Part shown: positions 18,768-34,626 of the stretch, in pieces
Layout of the letters: the number at the start of each line of letters is the position of its first letter
How positions within the stretch are numbered: position 1 is the stretch's first letter
The notes under the pieces: model-generated
Database searches by the model: none
What the model was told of the DNA's origin: nothing
Seen by the model: the letters and a program-made list of their open reading frames with translations, nothing else
Made by a program: the position numbers and the translations under genes
NCBI RefSeq assembly: GCF_900603025.1
Contig: NZ_LR026975.1
Span: 186,001-250,000, forward strand
Length of the DNA stretch: 64,000 bases
From: Mycolicibacterium hassiacum DSM 44199
GTDB taxonomy: Bacteria; Actinomycetota; Actinomycetes; Mycobacteriales; Mycobacteriaceae
Direction: 5' to 3'

Positions 18768-18901
18768 TCGTTTGGTTGGATGTGTCACGATTGGAACCGC
18801 GCACACGTGTTCTGTGCGGACGGCGTAGGCTACAGTGACTCAAGCCACAGGCTGAGAGGCCTGCCTGAGATTGGCGTAACGATGGCGGAAGGATCGCGCG
18901 C

Positions 18902-19987
18902 GTGGGCATTGGAATCCAGATCGAGGGCCTGACCAAGTCATTCGGCCCCCAGCGAATCTGGGAGGACGTCACCTTCGACCTGCCCCCGGGCGAGGTGAGC
19001 GTGCTGCTCGGCCCGTCGGGTACCGGTAAGTCGGTGTTCTTGAAGTCGTTGATCGGTCTGTTGCGCCCGGAGCGGGGCAAGATCATCGTCGACGGCACCA
19101 ATATCCTCGAGTGCACGGCCAAGGAGCTCTACGAGATCCGGACGCTGTTCGGGGTGATGTTCCAGGACGGCGCGCTGTTCGGGTCGATGAACCTCTATGA
19201 CAACACCGCTTTCCCCTTGCGTGAGCACACCAAGAAGAAGGAAAGCGAGATCCGCAAGATCGTCATGGAGAAGCTCGAGCTGGTCGGCCTGGCCGGCGAC
19301 GAGAACAAGTTCCCCGGCGAGATCTCCGGTGGTATGCGCAAGCGCGCCGGTCTGGCGCGCTCGCTGGTGCTCGATCCGCAGATCATCCTCTGCGACGAGC
19401 CGGACTCGGGTCTGGACCCGGTGCGTACCGCCTACCTGTCGCAGCTGCTGATCGACATCAACGCGCAGATCGACGCGACCATCCTGATCGTTACCCACAA
19501 CATCAACATCGCCCGTACGGTGCCGGACAACATGGGCATGCTGTTCCGCCGCCGGCTGGTGATGTTCGGTCCCCGCGAGGTGCTGCTGACCAGCGACGAG
19601 CCGGTGGTCAAGCAGTTCCTCAACGGCCGCCGCGTCGGTCCGATCGGCATGTCCGAGGAGAAGGACGAGGCGACGATGGCCGAAGAGCAGGCCATGGTCG
19701 AGGCCGGTCACCACGACGGTGGCGTGGAGGAGATCGAGGGCGTGCCGCCGCAGATCACCCCGACCCCGGGCATGCCCGAGCGCAAGGCGGTGGCCCGGCG
19801 GCGGGCGCGGGTGCGCGAGATCCTGCACACCCTGCCGCCGAAGGCGCAGGCGGCGATCCTCGACGATCTCGAGGGCACCCACAAGTACAAGGCGCACGCG
19901 ATCGCCGACGTCGAACCGGAGACCGCGCGGCACCGCCAGGTCGACCCCGACGCCCCGACCGGCGCCATCCCGACCGTCGAGGGGTAG
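18902..19987 (+). CDS. mceG: Mce transporter ATPase MceG (Mkl)
   Basis: The product has 361 residues. Walker A is GPSGTGKS (residues 37-44), with a Q-loop in GVMFQDGALFGSMNLYDN. The ABC signature is ISGGMRKRAGLARSL, followed by Walker B IILCDEPDSGLDP and the switch His in LIVTHN. The C-terminal extension of about 110 residues (RRRARVREILHTLPPKAQAA, then YKAHAIAD) is typical of MceG and lies outside the nucleotide-binding fold. MceG powers the Mce lipid and cholesterol import complexes at the inner membrane, pairing with YrbE permeases encoded elsewhere. Location downstream of rplL matches Rv0655. The GTG at 18902 is used. The next gene starts only six bases after the stop. Confidence 0.94.
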   Translation: MGIGIQIEGLTKSFGPQRIWEDVTFDLPPGEVSVLLGPSGTGKSVFLKSLIGLLRPERGKIIVDGTNILECTAKELYEIRTLFGVMFQDGALFGSMNLYDNTAFPLREHTKKKESEIRKIVMEKLELVGLAGDENKFPGEISGGMRKRAGLARSLVLDPQIILCDEPDSGLDPVRTAYLSQLLIDINAQIDATILIVTHNINIARTVPDNMGMLFRRRLVMFGPREVLLTSDEPVVKQFLNGRRVGPIGMSEEKDEATMAEEQAMVEAGHHDGGVEEIEGVPPQITPTPGMPERKAVARRRARVREILHTLPPKAQAAILDDLEGTHKYKAHAIADVEPETARHRQVDPDAPTGAIPTVEG

Positions 19988-19993
19988 CCCGCG

Positions 19994-22270
19994 GTGAACG
20001 TTCGGCATCAGCCGACGTTCTGCCGCATCTGCGAGCCGCTGTGCGGCATGGTCGCGACCGTTGAGGACGGCCGACTGGTCGCACTGCGGCCGGACCGGGA
20101 GCATCCGGTCTCGAAGGGCTTCGCCTGCCCGAAGGGCATCGCGTTCACCGAGATCGTCAACGACCCGGACCGGGTGACCGTCCCGCTGCGGCGCTCCCGG
20201 GCCCGGTCGGACGAGGGTCCGGTCGAGTGGGAGCCGGTGAGCTGGGACGAGGCGATGGCCGACATCGCCGCGCGGGTCGCGGCCATCCACCGTCGCCACG
20301 GATCCGGGGCGATCGGCTGGTACTTCGGCAACCCGGGTGCGTTCAGCTATTCCCACACGCTGGGCCTGAGCATGATGACCTTCGGGTTCGGGCTCGGTCT
20401 GGCCGGCGGCCGGGGTCTGCACGTGTTCACCGCCGGCTCGCAGGACGTCAACAACCGGTTCGTCGCCAGCCAGTTGCTCTACGGCAGCCCGTTGGCGCTG
20501 CCGGTGCCGGACGTGCCGCGGACCGACCTGTTCGTGGTGATCGGCGCGAATCCCGTTGTGTCCCACGGCAGTGTGCTGACCCTGCCGCGGATTCGGGACC
20601 GGATGCGCGAGGTGGTCGCCCGTGGCGGGCGGGTGCTGGTGATCGACCCGCGCCGCACCGAGACGGCCGCGCAGTTCGAGTGGCTGGGCATCCGGCCGGA
20701 CAGCGACGCGTTCCTGCTGGCCGCGCTGCTGCACGTGCTGTTCGGCGCGGGGCTGGCCGACCGGGCCCGGCTGGCACGCCAGGCCGACGGGGTGGAGTGG
20801 CTGGAGCGGCTGGTGCGGCCGTTCAGCCCGGAGGCCACCGCCGAGCACACCGGGATCGACCCGGACACGGTGCGCGGGCTGGCGGTGGATCTGGCCCGGA
20901 CCGAACGCGCGGTGGTCTACGGGCGGGTCGGCACCAGCGTCGGCAGCCACGGCACGCTGACCACCTATCTCATCGATGCGGTGAACCTGGTGGCCGGCAA
21001 CCTCGACGTGGCCGGGGGTGCCATGTTCGGCCGGCTGGGGCTGCCCGGGGAGCGGTGGCTGAACATGGCCGGCGGGGCGCTGCTGCGCACCCTCTACCGG
21101 CGGCGCCGCTCCCGGATCGGCGGCTTCCCGTCGGTGTTGACGAGCGAACCGGCCGCCGTGATGGCCAAGGAGATCACCACCGGGGGCCGCGGCCAGGTGC
21201 GGGCGCTGTTCGTCAGCGCGGGCAACCCGGTGCTGTCGGTGCCCAACGGCGGCGAACTGGAGAAGGCGCTCGACTCGCTGGAGTTGATGGTCGGCATCGA
21301 CCTCTATGTCAACGAGACGCTGGCCCACTGCGACTACGTGCTGCCGGCCGCGTCGATGTACGAACGCGACGACTTCCCGCTCGCGTTCCAGATGCTGCAG
21401 CCGGTCCCGATGCGCCAGGCCACCGAGGCGGTCATCGAGCCGGTCGGCCAGGCCCGTACCGAGTGGGAGATCATGGACGACCTCGCGCACCGGCTGTGGC
21501 GCCGCACCCCGGGCTTCGCGCTGCTGGCGTTGGTCCGAAAAGTCTTGGGCGCGTTCGGAGTTCGATTCAGTCCGCGGCTGCTGGTGGATGCGGTGATCCG
21601 GCTGGCCGACGGCGGTGACCGGTTCGGGCTGCGGCGCGGCGGGCTGTCGTTCGAGCGGCTGACCGCCGATCACCCGCACGGCACGGTGCTGGCGCCGCAG
21701 CTGCGGCCGGGGGTGCTGCGCGAGGTGGTCGCCTACCGCGGCCGGCGGGTGCGGTTGCGCCACGACGCGATCGCCGCCGAGGTCGACGCGCTGCGCCGGC
21801 GTACCGAGGTCGAGGGTTACCCGCTGCGGTTGATCGGCCTGCGTGAGACGCGGTCGGAGAACTCGTGGATGCACAACTCGCCGCTGCTGATGCGCGGCGG
21901 ACGCAGCCAGCGCGCGCTGATGCACGTCGACGACGCGGCCACGATCGGCGTGCACGACGGTGACCTGGTCCGCATCGTCTCGCCGCACGGGGCGATCGAG
22001 GTGCCGGTCGAGGTGACCGAGGGCATCGTGGCCGGCGTGGTGGCGGTGCCGCACGGCTGGGGCCACAACGGCCGCGGCCGTTGGCGGCTGGCCAACGAGG
22101 CGGGCGGGGCGAACGTCAACCTGCTGATGTCCAGCGAAGTCGGCGACGTCGAACGGCTGGCCGGGATGGCACGGTTGACCGGGGTTCCGGTGCGGGTCGA
22201 GAAGGCCGGGCGGGCCGGGGCCGCGTCGGGTACCGGAGTCGGCGCCGTGTCGGCCGCCGGCGGCAATTAG
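19994..22270 (+). CDS. Molybdopterin-dependent oxidoreductase with N-terminal 4Fe-4S site
   Basis: The product has 758 residues of the DMSO reductase/formate dehydrogenase superfamily. The N-terminal iron-sulfur ligand set is FCRICEPLCGMVATVEDGR (C-x2-C-x3-C), with the fourth Cys in GFACPKG. Molybdopterin-binding parts follow (WYFGNPGAFSYSHTLGLSM, FVVIGANPVVSHGSVLTLPR, VLVIDPRRTETA, ALFVSAGNPVLSVPNG). The C-terminal dinucleotide-binding barrel contains PLRLIGLRETRSENSWMHN and HGWGHNGRGRWRLANEAGG. It has no twin-arginine signal, so it is probably cytoplasmic. Substrate and redox partner are unknown. It starts with GTG 19994 and probably shares a transcript with mceG, though a functional link is not obvious. 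M. tuberculosis has a different gene set in this interval. Confidence 0.88.
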   Translation: MNVRHQPTFCRICEPLCGMVATVEDGRLVALRPDREHPVSKGFACPKGIAFTEIVNDPDRVTVPLRRSRARSDEGPVEWEPVSWDEAMADIAARVAAIHRRHGSGAIGWYFGNPGAFSYSHTLGLSMMTFGFGLGLAGGRGLHVFTAGSQDVNNRFVASQLLYGSPLALPVPDVPRTDLFVVIGANPVVSHGSVLTLPRIRDRMREVVARGGRVLVIDPRRTETAAQFEWLGIRPDSDAFLLAALLHVLFGAGLADRARLARQADGVEWLERLVRPFSPEATAEHTGIDPDTVRGLAVDLARTERAVVYGRVGTSVGSHGTLTTYLIDAVNLVAGNLDVAGGAMFGRLGLPGERWLNMAGGALLRTLYRRRRSRIGGFPSVLTSEPAAVMAKEITTGGRGQVRALFVSAGNPVLSVPNGGELEKALDSLELMVGIDLYVNETLAHCDYVLPAASMYERDDFPLAFQMLQPVPMRQATEAVIEPVGQARTEWEIMDDLAHRLWRRTPGFALLALVRKVLGAFGVRFSPRLLVDAVIRLADGGDRFGLRRGGLSFERLTADHPHGTVLAPQLRPGVLREVVAYRGRRVRLRHDAIAAEVDALRRRTEVEGYPLRLIGLRETRSENSWMHNSPLLMRGGRSQRALMHVDDAATIGVHDGDLVRIVSPHGAIEVPVEVTEGIVAGVVAVPHGWGHNGRGRWRLANEAGGANVNLLMSSEVGDVERLAGMARLTGVPVRVEKAGRAGAASGTGVGAVSAAGGN

Positions 22271-22332
22271 TTAATGCCGATTCTGCGGAAAACGCCCCCG
22301 CGGCCGGCGGCGGGCCAATAAATTTTCGCGGC

Positions 22333-24465
22333 ATGGGCGAGCGGATGGTGCGATGGATCGCGGCGGGTGCGCTGACCGTGGTGCTGTCGGCGGCCACGGT
22401 GATCGGGGCCGGGGCGGCGATCGCCGACGACGGGACCGCCGGCGCCGGAGCCGGCACGTCATCGGCCGGCGAATCCACTGATTCCGCTGGAGCGCAACGC
22501 GCTTCGAGTTCCGAACGGCGCGATCGCAAACCGTCGCGGGTGACCGGTCCGGGTGCCGGCCGGCCGGACCCGGCCGGTGTGCACTCGCCCACCGGCAAGC
22601 GGCAACACCGGGCGGTCGGCGGCGTCAGGCGGTCGGGGGCCGCCGAGCACGCCGGCGACGGCAGCGGTGCCGGGCCGGACAGCGCGCACCGTCGGGCGGG
22701 CTCGTTCGGCCGGGCGGGCGTGCGCGGTGCGGCCGGCAAACCGGCGCACGGCGAAGGCACCCGCCCCGACCTGGGTGCCGCGGTCGACGCGGCGGGTGAT
22801 CCGCAGGGTGGCGCGTCGACCGTTGCGGGTACCGGCGGTGACTGGGCCGACGGGCAGCCGACCGGTGCCGATCCGACCGCCGGGAATCCGGCCGCCGGGG
22901 ATCCGGCCGCCGGGAACTCGGCCACCGGGAACTCGGCCGCCGGGGAGTCGACCCACAACGTCGCCGAGGGCACCGCCCCGGCACCGCCGGCGGGCGATCT
23001 CGGCGCCGTGCCGTCCGGCGAGTCGTTCACCGGTGAGCAACCCGCCGGCCGGCGGCCCACCGCCGCGTCGGGGGATTCGCACGCCGGCCCCGTCGCGCAG
23101 GCCGGCCAACCCCGGCTCGGCGAGCAGCGCACCGACGCGACCGCCCTGGCCGGGGCGGCGGGCGGACAGCAGCCCGAGCAGGCGGTGGTGTCGCTCGCGC
23201 CCGCCCGCAGATCCGCCGCATCACCCGCCGCCGGGTACCCCGCCCGGGCCGCCGACCCCGGCCCGGAGAGCACAACGGCGGCGTTCGCGGTCGCGGCACC
23301 CACCGCGGCCACCGCGCTGGCGACCGCGCCACCGATCCGGGCCCTGCTCGATGTGATCGGCACCGTGGTGTTCAACCTGTATGCGGCCGTGACCAGGCTC
23401 GTCGGCGGGCCGCCGATCCTGCCGCCGAACAGCGGGGTGCGGGTGAGCAGCTCCACCCTGCGGCTGGACTGCGGCTGCGGCGACGGTAGGAGCATCGAGG
23501 TACCCGCCGACTGGTACATCCCCGAACCGGTCGACGGCCAGGACCCGCCGGAGCGACTGATCTACCTGCAGCACGGGTTCCTGGCCGCCGGCCCGTGGTA
23601 CAGCCACACCGCGGCGCTGCTGGCCGAACAGACCAACAGCATCGTCGTCGCCCCCACCATCACGTCGAACTTCCTCGACACCGACGGCTGCTGGCTCGGC
23701 GCCGACCCGATGCACGCGTCGATGGCGCGACTGTTCGACGAGGACAACACCGCGCTCGCCGACAGCGCGGCGGCCGCCGGGCTCGACATCGAGATCCCGC
23801 AGCGGGTGGTGCTGGTCGGGCATTCGCTCGGCGGCCGGGCGGTGTCCGGGATCGCCGGGCACATGGTGGCCAACGGGACCGACGACCGGCTCGCCGGGGT
23901 GCTGCTGCTCGACGGCGTCGGCCTCGACGACCCGGCGCGCATGCAGGCGATGCTGGCGGCCGTTCCGCCCGACATCCCGATCTACCAGCTCGCCGCGCCG
24001 GTGTACTTCTGGAACAACTTCGGCGGCGGGCTGCAGGCGCTGGCCCAGGCCCGGCCCGGGACGTTCATCGGGGTCACCCTGGTCGACGGCTCACACGTCG
24101 ACAGCATGCGCGGCGGCAACCCGCTCATCCAGTTCGCCCAGGAGCTGGTCGCGGGGTTCTCCCGGCCGCAGAACAGCGCCGCCGCGCAGATCCTGATGGT
24201 GGACTGGGTCAACGCCATGTTCAGCGGCGGCCCCGCGCTCGGGGAGGACCTCGCGCCCGGCGAGGCCATGGTGCTCGACACCCCGAACGGGCCGGCCACG
24301 CTGGTCGCGCTGCCCAACACGCTGACCAAGCCGTTCCTGTTCAACATGCTGCGGCCGTTCGTGCCGCTGTTGGACCTGTTCGCGGTGTTCGAGCCGTACT
24401 GCGGGCCGGCGGCCACCCGCGAGCCCGGGGGCAGCCCCGGGTGCAGCGGCACGGTCGCGGCGTGA
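22333..24465 (+). CDS. Secreted alpha/beta hydrolase with long low-complexity N-terminal linker
   Basis: The product has 710 residues. An N-terminal signal sequence (MGERMVRWIAAGALTVVLSA, then ATVIGAGAAIADD) is followed by about 300 residues of Ala/Gly/Pro/Ser/Thr-rich sequence including tandem pentapeptides. A hydrophobic segment follows (about 340-360), and then the hydrolase domain: oxyanion region LIYLQHGFLAAGPWYSHTAA, nucleophile elbow VVLVGHSLGGRAVSG, and the likely catalytic His in LVDGSHVDSM. Cysteines in CGCGDG and the C-terminal CGPAA...GCSGT may form disulfides. This is a likely cell-envelope esterase or lipase of the type mycobacteria export. The ATG at 22333 directly precedes the signal peptide; no strong Shine-Dalgarno is visible. 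The substrate is unknown. Confidence 0.82.
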   Translation: MGERMVRWIAAGALTVVLSAATVIGAGAAIADDGTAGAGAGTSSAGESTDSAGAQRASSSERRDRKPSRVTGPGAGRPDPAGVHSPTGKRQHRAVGGVRRSGAAEHAGDGSGAGPDSAHRRAGSFGRAGVRGAAGKPAHGEGTRPDLGAAVDAAGDPQGGASTVAGTGGDWADGQPTGADPTAGNPAAGDPAAGNSATGNSAAGESTHNVAEGTAPAPPAGDLGAVPSGESFTGEQPAGRRPTAASGDSHAGPVAQAGQPRLGEQRTDATALAGAAGGQQPEQAVVSLAPARRSAASPAAGYPARAADPGPESTTAAFAVAAPTAATALATAPPIRALLDVIGTVVFNLYAAVTRLVGGPPILPPNSGVRVSSSTLRLDCGCGDGRSIEVPADWYIPEPVDGQDPPERLIYLQHGFLAAGPWYSHTAALLAEQTNSIVVAPTITSNFLDTDGCWLGADPMHASMARLFDEDNTALADSAAAAGLDIEIPQRVVLVGHSLGGRAVSGIAGHMVANGTDDRLAGVLLLDGVGLDDPARMQAMLAAVPPDIPIYQLAAPVYFWNNFGGGLQALAQARPGTFIGVTLVDGSHVDSMRGGNPLIQFAQELVAGFSRPQNSAAAQILMVDWVNAMFSGGPALGEDLAPGEAMVLDTPNGPATLVALPNTLTKPFLFNMLRPFVPLLDLFAVFEPYCGPAATREPGGSPGCSGTVAA
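22870..22944 (+). repeat. In-gene tandem repeat, five 15-base units
   Basis: Units of the form RAYYCGRCCRCCGGG repeat five times in frame, each encoding Asp/Asn-Pro/Ser-Ala/Thr-Ala/Thr-Gly within the hydrolase linker. Third-position differences show that the copies have diverged. Repeat number could vary between strains. Confidence 0.75.
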
Positions 24466-24655
24466 GCAAAGGGCTGGCGCCCCGGGGGCCCGGTGCCGCG
24501 ACCGGCCGGCGTCGGGGGCGGGAAAATCCGGCAAAACTCCACATCGAACCCGGCGTTGCCCTTGACGGAACGGCCGCGACAGGACAATCTGTTGGGCAGC
24601 ATGACGCACGGGTCGAGGACGCCAGCCAGCGCCCAGCAGTCCATGCGTGTGGTGG

Positions 24656-24684
24656 TTGAGTAATGCGCGGTCCTGCGCTATTGT
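24656..24684 (+). promoter_or_regulatory. Probable rpoB promoter
   Basis: TTGAGT (24656-24661) and TATTGT (24679-24684) are separated by exactly 17 bases, a good SigA match. It lies about 215 bases upstream of the rpoB start, and the surrounding 24466-24898 region holds no gene. Confidence 0.65.
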
Positions 24685-24871
24685 TGGACGTTGCGCTGGC
24701 TGCATCCTGCCCACCTACACCCCGCACCTGACACCGAGGTCCTAGCCTGAGCCAAGCTCAGCGATTAGTCGCGTGCCGTGCGTTGGGGCATTGTGGTCAT
24801 GGACGTGGCCAGCCGAACCGACGCAGATAGCGCGGCGACTGGGGGCCGGTTCGCACGGTCTTCCCAGATAG

Positions 24872-28384
<3,513 letters not shown>

Positions 28385-28424
28385 GGCACGGCCGAGCCGT
28401 GGCGAACCAGTATTGGATTTCTAA

Positions 28425-32402
<3,978 letters not shown>

Positions 32403-32420
32403 CGCCCAGTCCGGCTTCCT

Positions 32421-32490
32421 CGGCCGAGAAGACGCGAAAACCCCCAAAACCCTCGTGTTTTGGGGGTTTTTGCGTCTGCTGGGCGGGGGT
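32421..32490. terminator. rpoC terminator; dispersed palindromic repeat, copy B
   Basis: Stem arms 32437-32450 (AAAACCCCCAAAAC) and 32457-32470 are exact complements around a CCTCGT loop, and GACGC/GCGTC (32431-32435 and 32472-32476) extend the stem. The right arm ends in TTTTT, so it should terminate well on the plus strand. Sequence and position place it in the same repeat family as the copies at 11.5, 33.5 and 34.5 kb. Confidence 0.9.
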
Positions 32491-32529
32491 GGGTGAGCGG
32501 CCCGGCGCCCGGCAGACGATCATGATCGG

Positions 32530-33498
32530 GTGGCGGCGGACATCCTGTGGTTTCTGGCCGGCCTGCTCGCGCTGGTCGCCGGCGCGGAGGTCATGGTCCG
32601 TGGCGGCTCCACCCTCGCCGCCCATTTGGGCATCAGCCCGATCGTGGTCGGTCTGACCGTCGTCTCGATCGGCACCAGCCTGCCCGAGCTCGCGGTCGGT
32701 GTGGTCGCGGCGGCGGAGGGCAGCGGTGCGCTGGCCGTCGGCAACATCGCCGGCACCAACGTCGTGAACCTGCTGCTGATCCTCGGCCTGAGCGCCGCGC
32801 TGGTGCCGCTGGCGCTGGAGCAGCGGACGATCCGCGCCGAGCTGCCGATGATGGCCGCGGCCGCGCTGCTGCTGTGGCTGCTGGCCGCCGACGGGACGTT
32901 GACCCGCACCGACGGGCTGATCCTGGTGCTCTGCGCGATCGTCTACACCGTCGCGGTGGTCAACGGCGCGCGGCGGGAGTCGCGGGCGACCCGTGAGCAG
33001 TACGATGTCCAGTTCGGCGCACCGGAGATCCCGGGGCGGTTGGTGCTGACGCAGTTGGCGATCACGGTGACCGGGATCGTGGTGGTGGTCATCGGCGCCG
33101 AGTGGCTGGTCGACGGGGCGGTCGGCATCGCCAACCGGTGGGGCGTGTCCGACGCGTTCATCGGCCTGACCGTGGTCGCGATCGGCACCTCGGCGCCGGA
33201 GCTGGTGACCACGGTGATATCGACGATCCGCGGGAACCGCGACATCGCGGTGGGCAACCTGATCGGCAGCAGCATCTACAACATCCTGCTCATCCTCGGC
33301 GTCACCTGCGCGGTGCCGGCGAACGGGCTGCAGCTGCCGTCGAGCCTGGTGAACGTGGACATCCCGATCATGGTCGCGGTGGTCGCGGTGTGCGTTCCGA
33401 TCTTCATCACCGGCCGGCGGGTCAGCCGGGCCGAGGGGATCGCGATGGTCGCCGCCTACATCGTCTACCTGAGCTACCTGATCCTCACCCAGGCCTAG
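32530..33498 (+). CDS. Sodium/calcium exchanger family membrane protein (CaCA, YrbG-like)
   Basis: The product has 322 residues and about ten hydrophobic segments arranged as two inverted halves. Each half carries an alpha-repeat: SIGTSLPELAVGVVAAAEGS, then AVGNIAGTNVVNLLLILG in the first; AIGTSAPELVTTVISTIRGN, then AVGNLIGSSIYNILLILG in the second. The conserved acidic residues in GTSxPEL form the ion site. It should exchange Ca2+ (or K+/Na+) across the inner membrane; direction and ion are not fixed by sequence. GTG 32530 is the start, beyond the rpoC terminator, so it needs its own promoter. A copy of the palindromic repeat follows its stop codon by two bases. Confidence 0.9.
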   Translation: MAADILWFLAGLLALVAGAEVMVRGGSTLAAHLGISPIVVGLTVVSIGTSLPELAVGVVAAAEGSGALAVGNIAGTNVVNLLLILGLSAALVPLALEQRTIRAELPMMAAAALLLWLLAADGTLTRTDGLILVLCAIVYTVAVVNGARRESRATREQYDVQFGAPEIPGRLVLTQLAITVTGIVVVVIGAEWLVDGAVGIANRWGVSDAFIGLTVVAIGTSAPELVTTVISTIRGNRDIAVGNLIGSSIYNILLILGVTCAVPANGLQLPSSLVNVDIPIMVAVVAVCVPIFITGRRVSRAEGIAMVAAYIVYLSYLILTQA

Positions 33499-33499
33499 C

Positions 33500-33575
33500 T
33501 CCTTTTCTCCGGCGAGCAGACGCAATCACCCCCGAAATGCGCGGAATTCGGGGGAGTTCGCGACTGCTCGCGAAA
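33500..33575. repeat. Dispersed palindromic repeat, copy C
   Basis: CTCCTTTTCTCCGGCGAGCA, then GACGC, ACCCCCGAA, a spacer, TTCGGGGGA and CGACTGCTCGCGAAAG. It has the same outer and inner arms as copies A and D, with the terminal run appearing on the left side (TTTTCTCC). It begins directly after the exchanger stop codon. Confidence 0.7.
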
Positions 33576-33639
33576 GTTATCCACAGGCGGTGACGGCGGG
33601 TATTGCCCGGCTGCGCCCCCGCTCGCGACTATCGCTGCC

Positions 33640-34530
33640 ATGACACTGGAGGCGGTGGCACACATCTTCGCCGCCAACGGCGGGGTCGCCACCACCCGGC
33701 AACTCCTGGCGGTGTGGTCGCCCAAGAAACTCGAATACGCCGTCCGCACCGGCACATTGACGCGACTACGGCGCGGCGTCTACGCGGTCGCGCCCGCGGA
33801 TCCGGAACTCATGCTCGCCGCCGTCGACGCGGCGTGCGGTCGGCGGGTGGTCGCCTGCCTGCAGACCGCGGCCGCGATGTACGGCTTCGACACCGAGCCC
33901 GACGGACGGGTGCATGTGCTTGACCCCGGTATCCGGCTGCGACCCACCCCGCAGGTGATGGTGCACCAGCGCCACGGTGCACCGCTGCGCCGCGTCGGCG
34001 GGCGGCTGGCGACCGCGCCGGCGTGGACGGCGGTGGAGCTCGCGCGAACGCTGTCGCGGCCGCGCGGGCTGGGTGTGCTCGACGCCGCACTGCGCAGCGG
34101 CTATTGCGCCCCGGCCGATCTTCACGCGGCGGTCGACGAGCAGAAGGGCCGGCGCGGGATCGTGCGGGTGCGCGAGCTCGTGCCGCTGGCCGACGGCCGG
34201 GCCGAGTCGCCGATGGAAAGCGAGGCGCGCCTGGTCTTGCACGACGGCGGACTGCCGAAACCGGAACTGCAGTACGAGATCCTGGACTTCTACGGCGGGC
34301 TGTGGCGCGTCGACTTCGCCTGGCCGGACGCCATGGTGGCCGCCGAGTACGACAGCGTGGAGTGGCACGCCAACCCGGACGCGTTCAAGCACGACCGGAT
34401 GAAGAACGCCCGGCTCGCCGAGTGCGGGTGGACGACGGTGCCGATGGTCGCCGACGACGTCCGCCGCTTTCCCGACCAGTTGGTGCGACGGATCTTCGGC
34501 TACCTCGACCGCGCCGCGCTCGCCGGCTGA
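33640..34530 (+). CDS. AbiEi-like wHTH protein with C-terminal nuclease-like (DUF559/Vsr) domain
   Basis: The product has 296 residues. The N-terminus (residues 1-55) resembles the AbiEi antitoxin winged helix: IFAANGGVATTRQLLAVWSP, then AVRTGTLTRLRRGVYAV. The middle resembles the AbiEi C-terminal region (ACLQTAAAMYGFD, HVL, VHQRHG). Residues 185-275 look like a PD-(D/E)XK nuclease: ESPMESEARLVLHDGGLPKP (E193/E195), then WRVDFAWPDAMVAAEYDS (D225, E236). There is no adjacent AbiEii toxin gene. Such stand-alone fusions are frequent in mycobacteria and their role is unproven; the antitoxin name reflects only the N-terminal domain. Palindromic repeat copies flank it on both sides. Confidence 0.8.
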   Translation: MTLEAVAHIFAANGGVATTRQLLAVWSPKKLEYAVRTGTLTRLRRGVYAVAPADPELMLAAVDAACGRRVVACLQTAAAMYGFDTEPDGRVHVLDPGIRLRPTPQVMVHQRHGAPLRRVGGRLATAPAWTAVELARTLSRPRGLGVLDAALRSGYCAPADLHAAVDEQKGRRGIVRVRELVPLADGRAESPMESEARLVLHDGGLPKPELQYEILDFYGGLWRVDFAWPDAMVAAEYDSVEWHANPDAFKHDRMKNARLAECGWTTVPMVADDVRRFPDQLVRRIFGYLDRAALAG

Positions 34531-34545
34531 CCGCCCGCCGCCGAC

Positions 34546-34625
34546 GGTCCGGCGAACAGACGCGTACACCCCCAGAACACGCCGAAACTGGGGGGTTCTG
34601 CGACTGCTCGCGGAGAAAAAAAGGG
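34546..34625. repeat. Dispersed palindromic repeat, copy D
   Basis: GGTCCGGCGAACAGACGCGT, then ACCCCCAG, a spacer, CTGGGGGG, and CGACTGCTCGCGGAGAAAAA. It lies between convergent genes and its right end touches the tetR stop at 34627, so it can serve as a bidirectional terminator. Confidence 0.7.
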
Positions 34626-34626
34626 G

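Noticed and set aside
18841..18900. Resemblance to a TPP riboswitch upstream of mceG (CTGAGA and CCTGAGATTGGCGTAACG).
   Set aside because: The segment is too short to form the full thiamine-pyrophosphate fold, helix arms do not pair as needed, and the downstream gene has no thiamine role.
22081..22332. Upstream in-frame extension of the secreted hydrolase.
   Set aside because: It overlaps the molybdoenzyme 3' end and would bury the signal peptide that begins at 22333.
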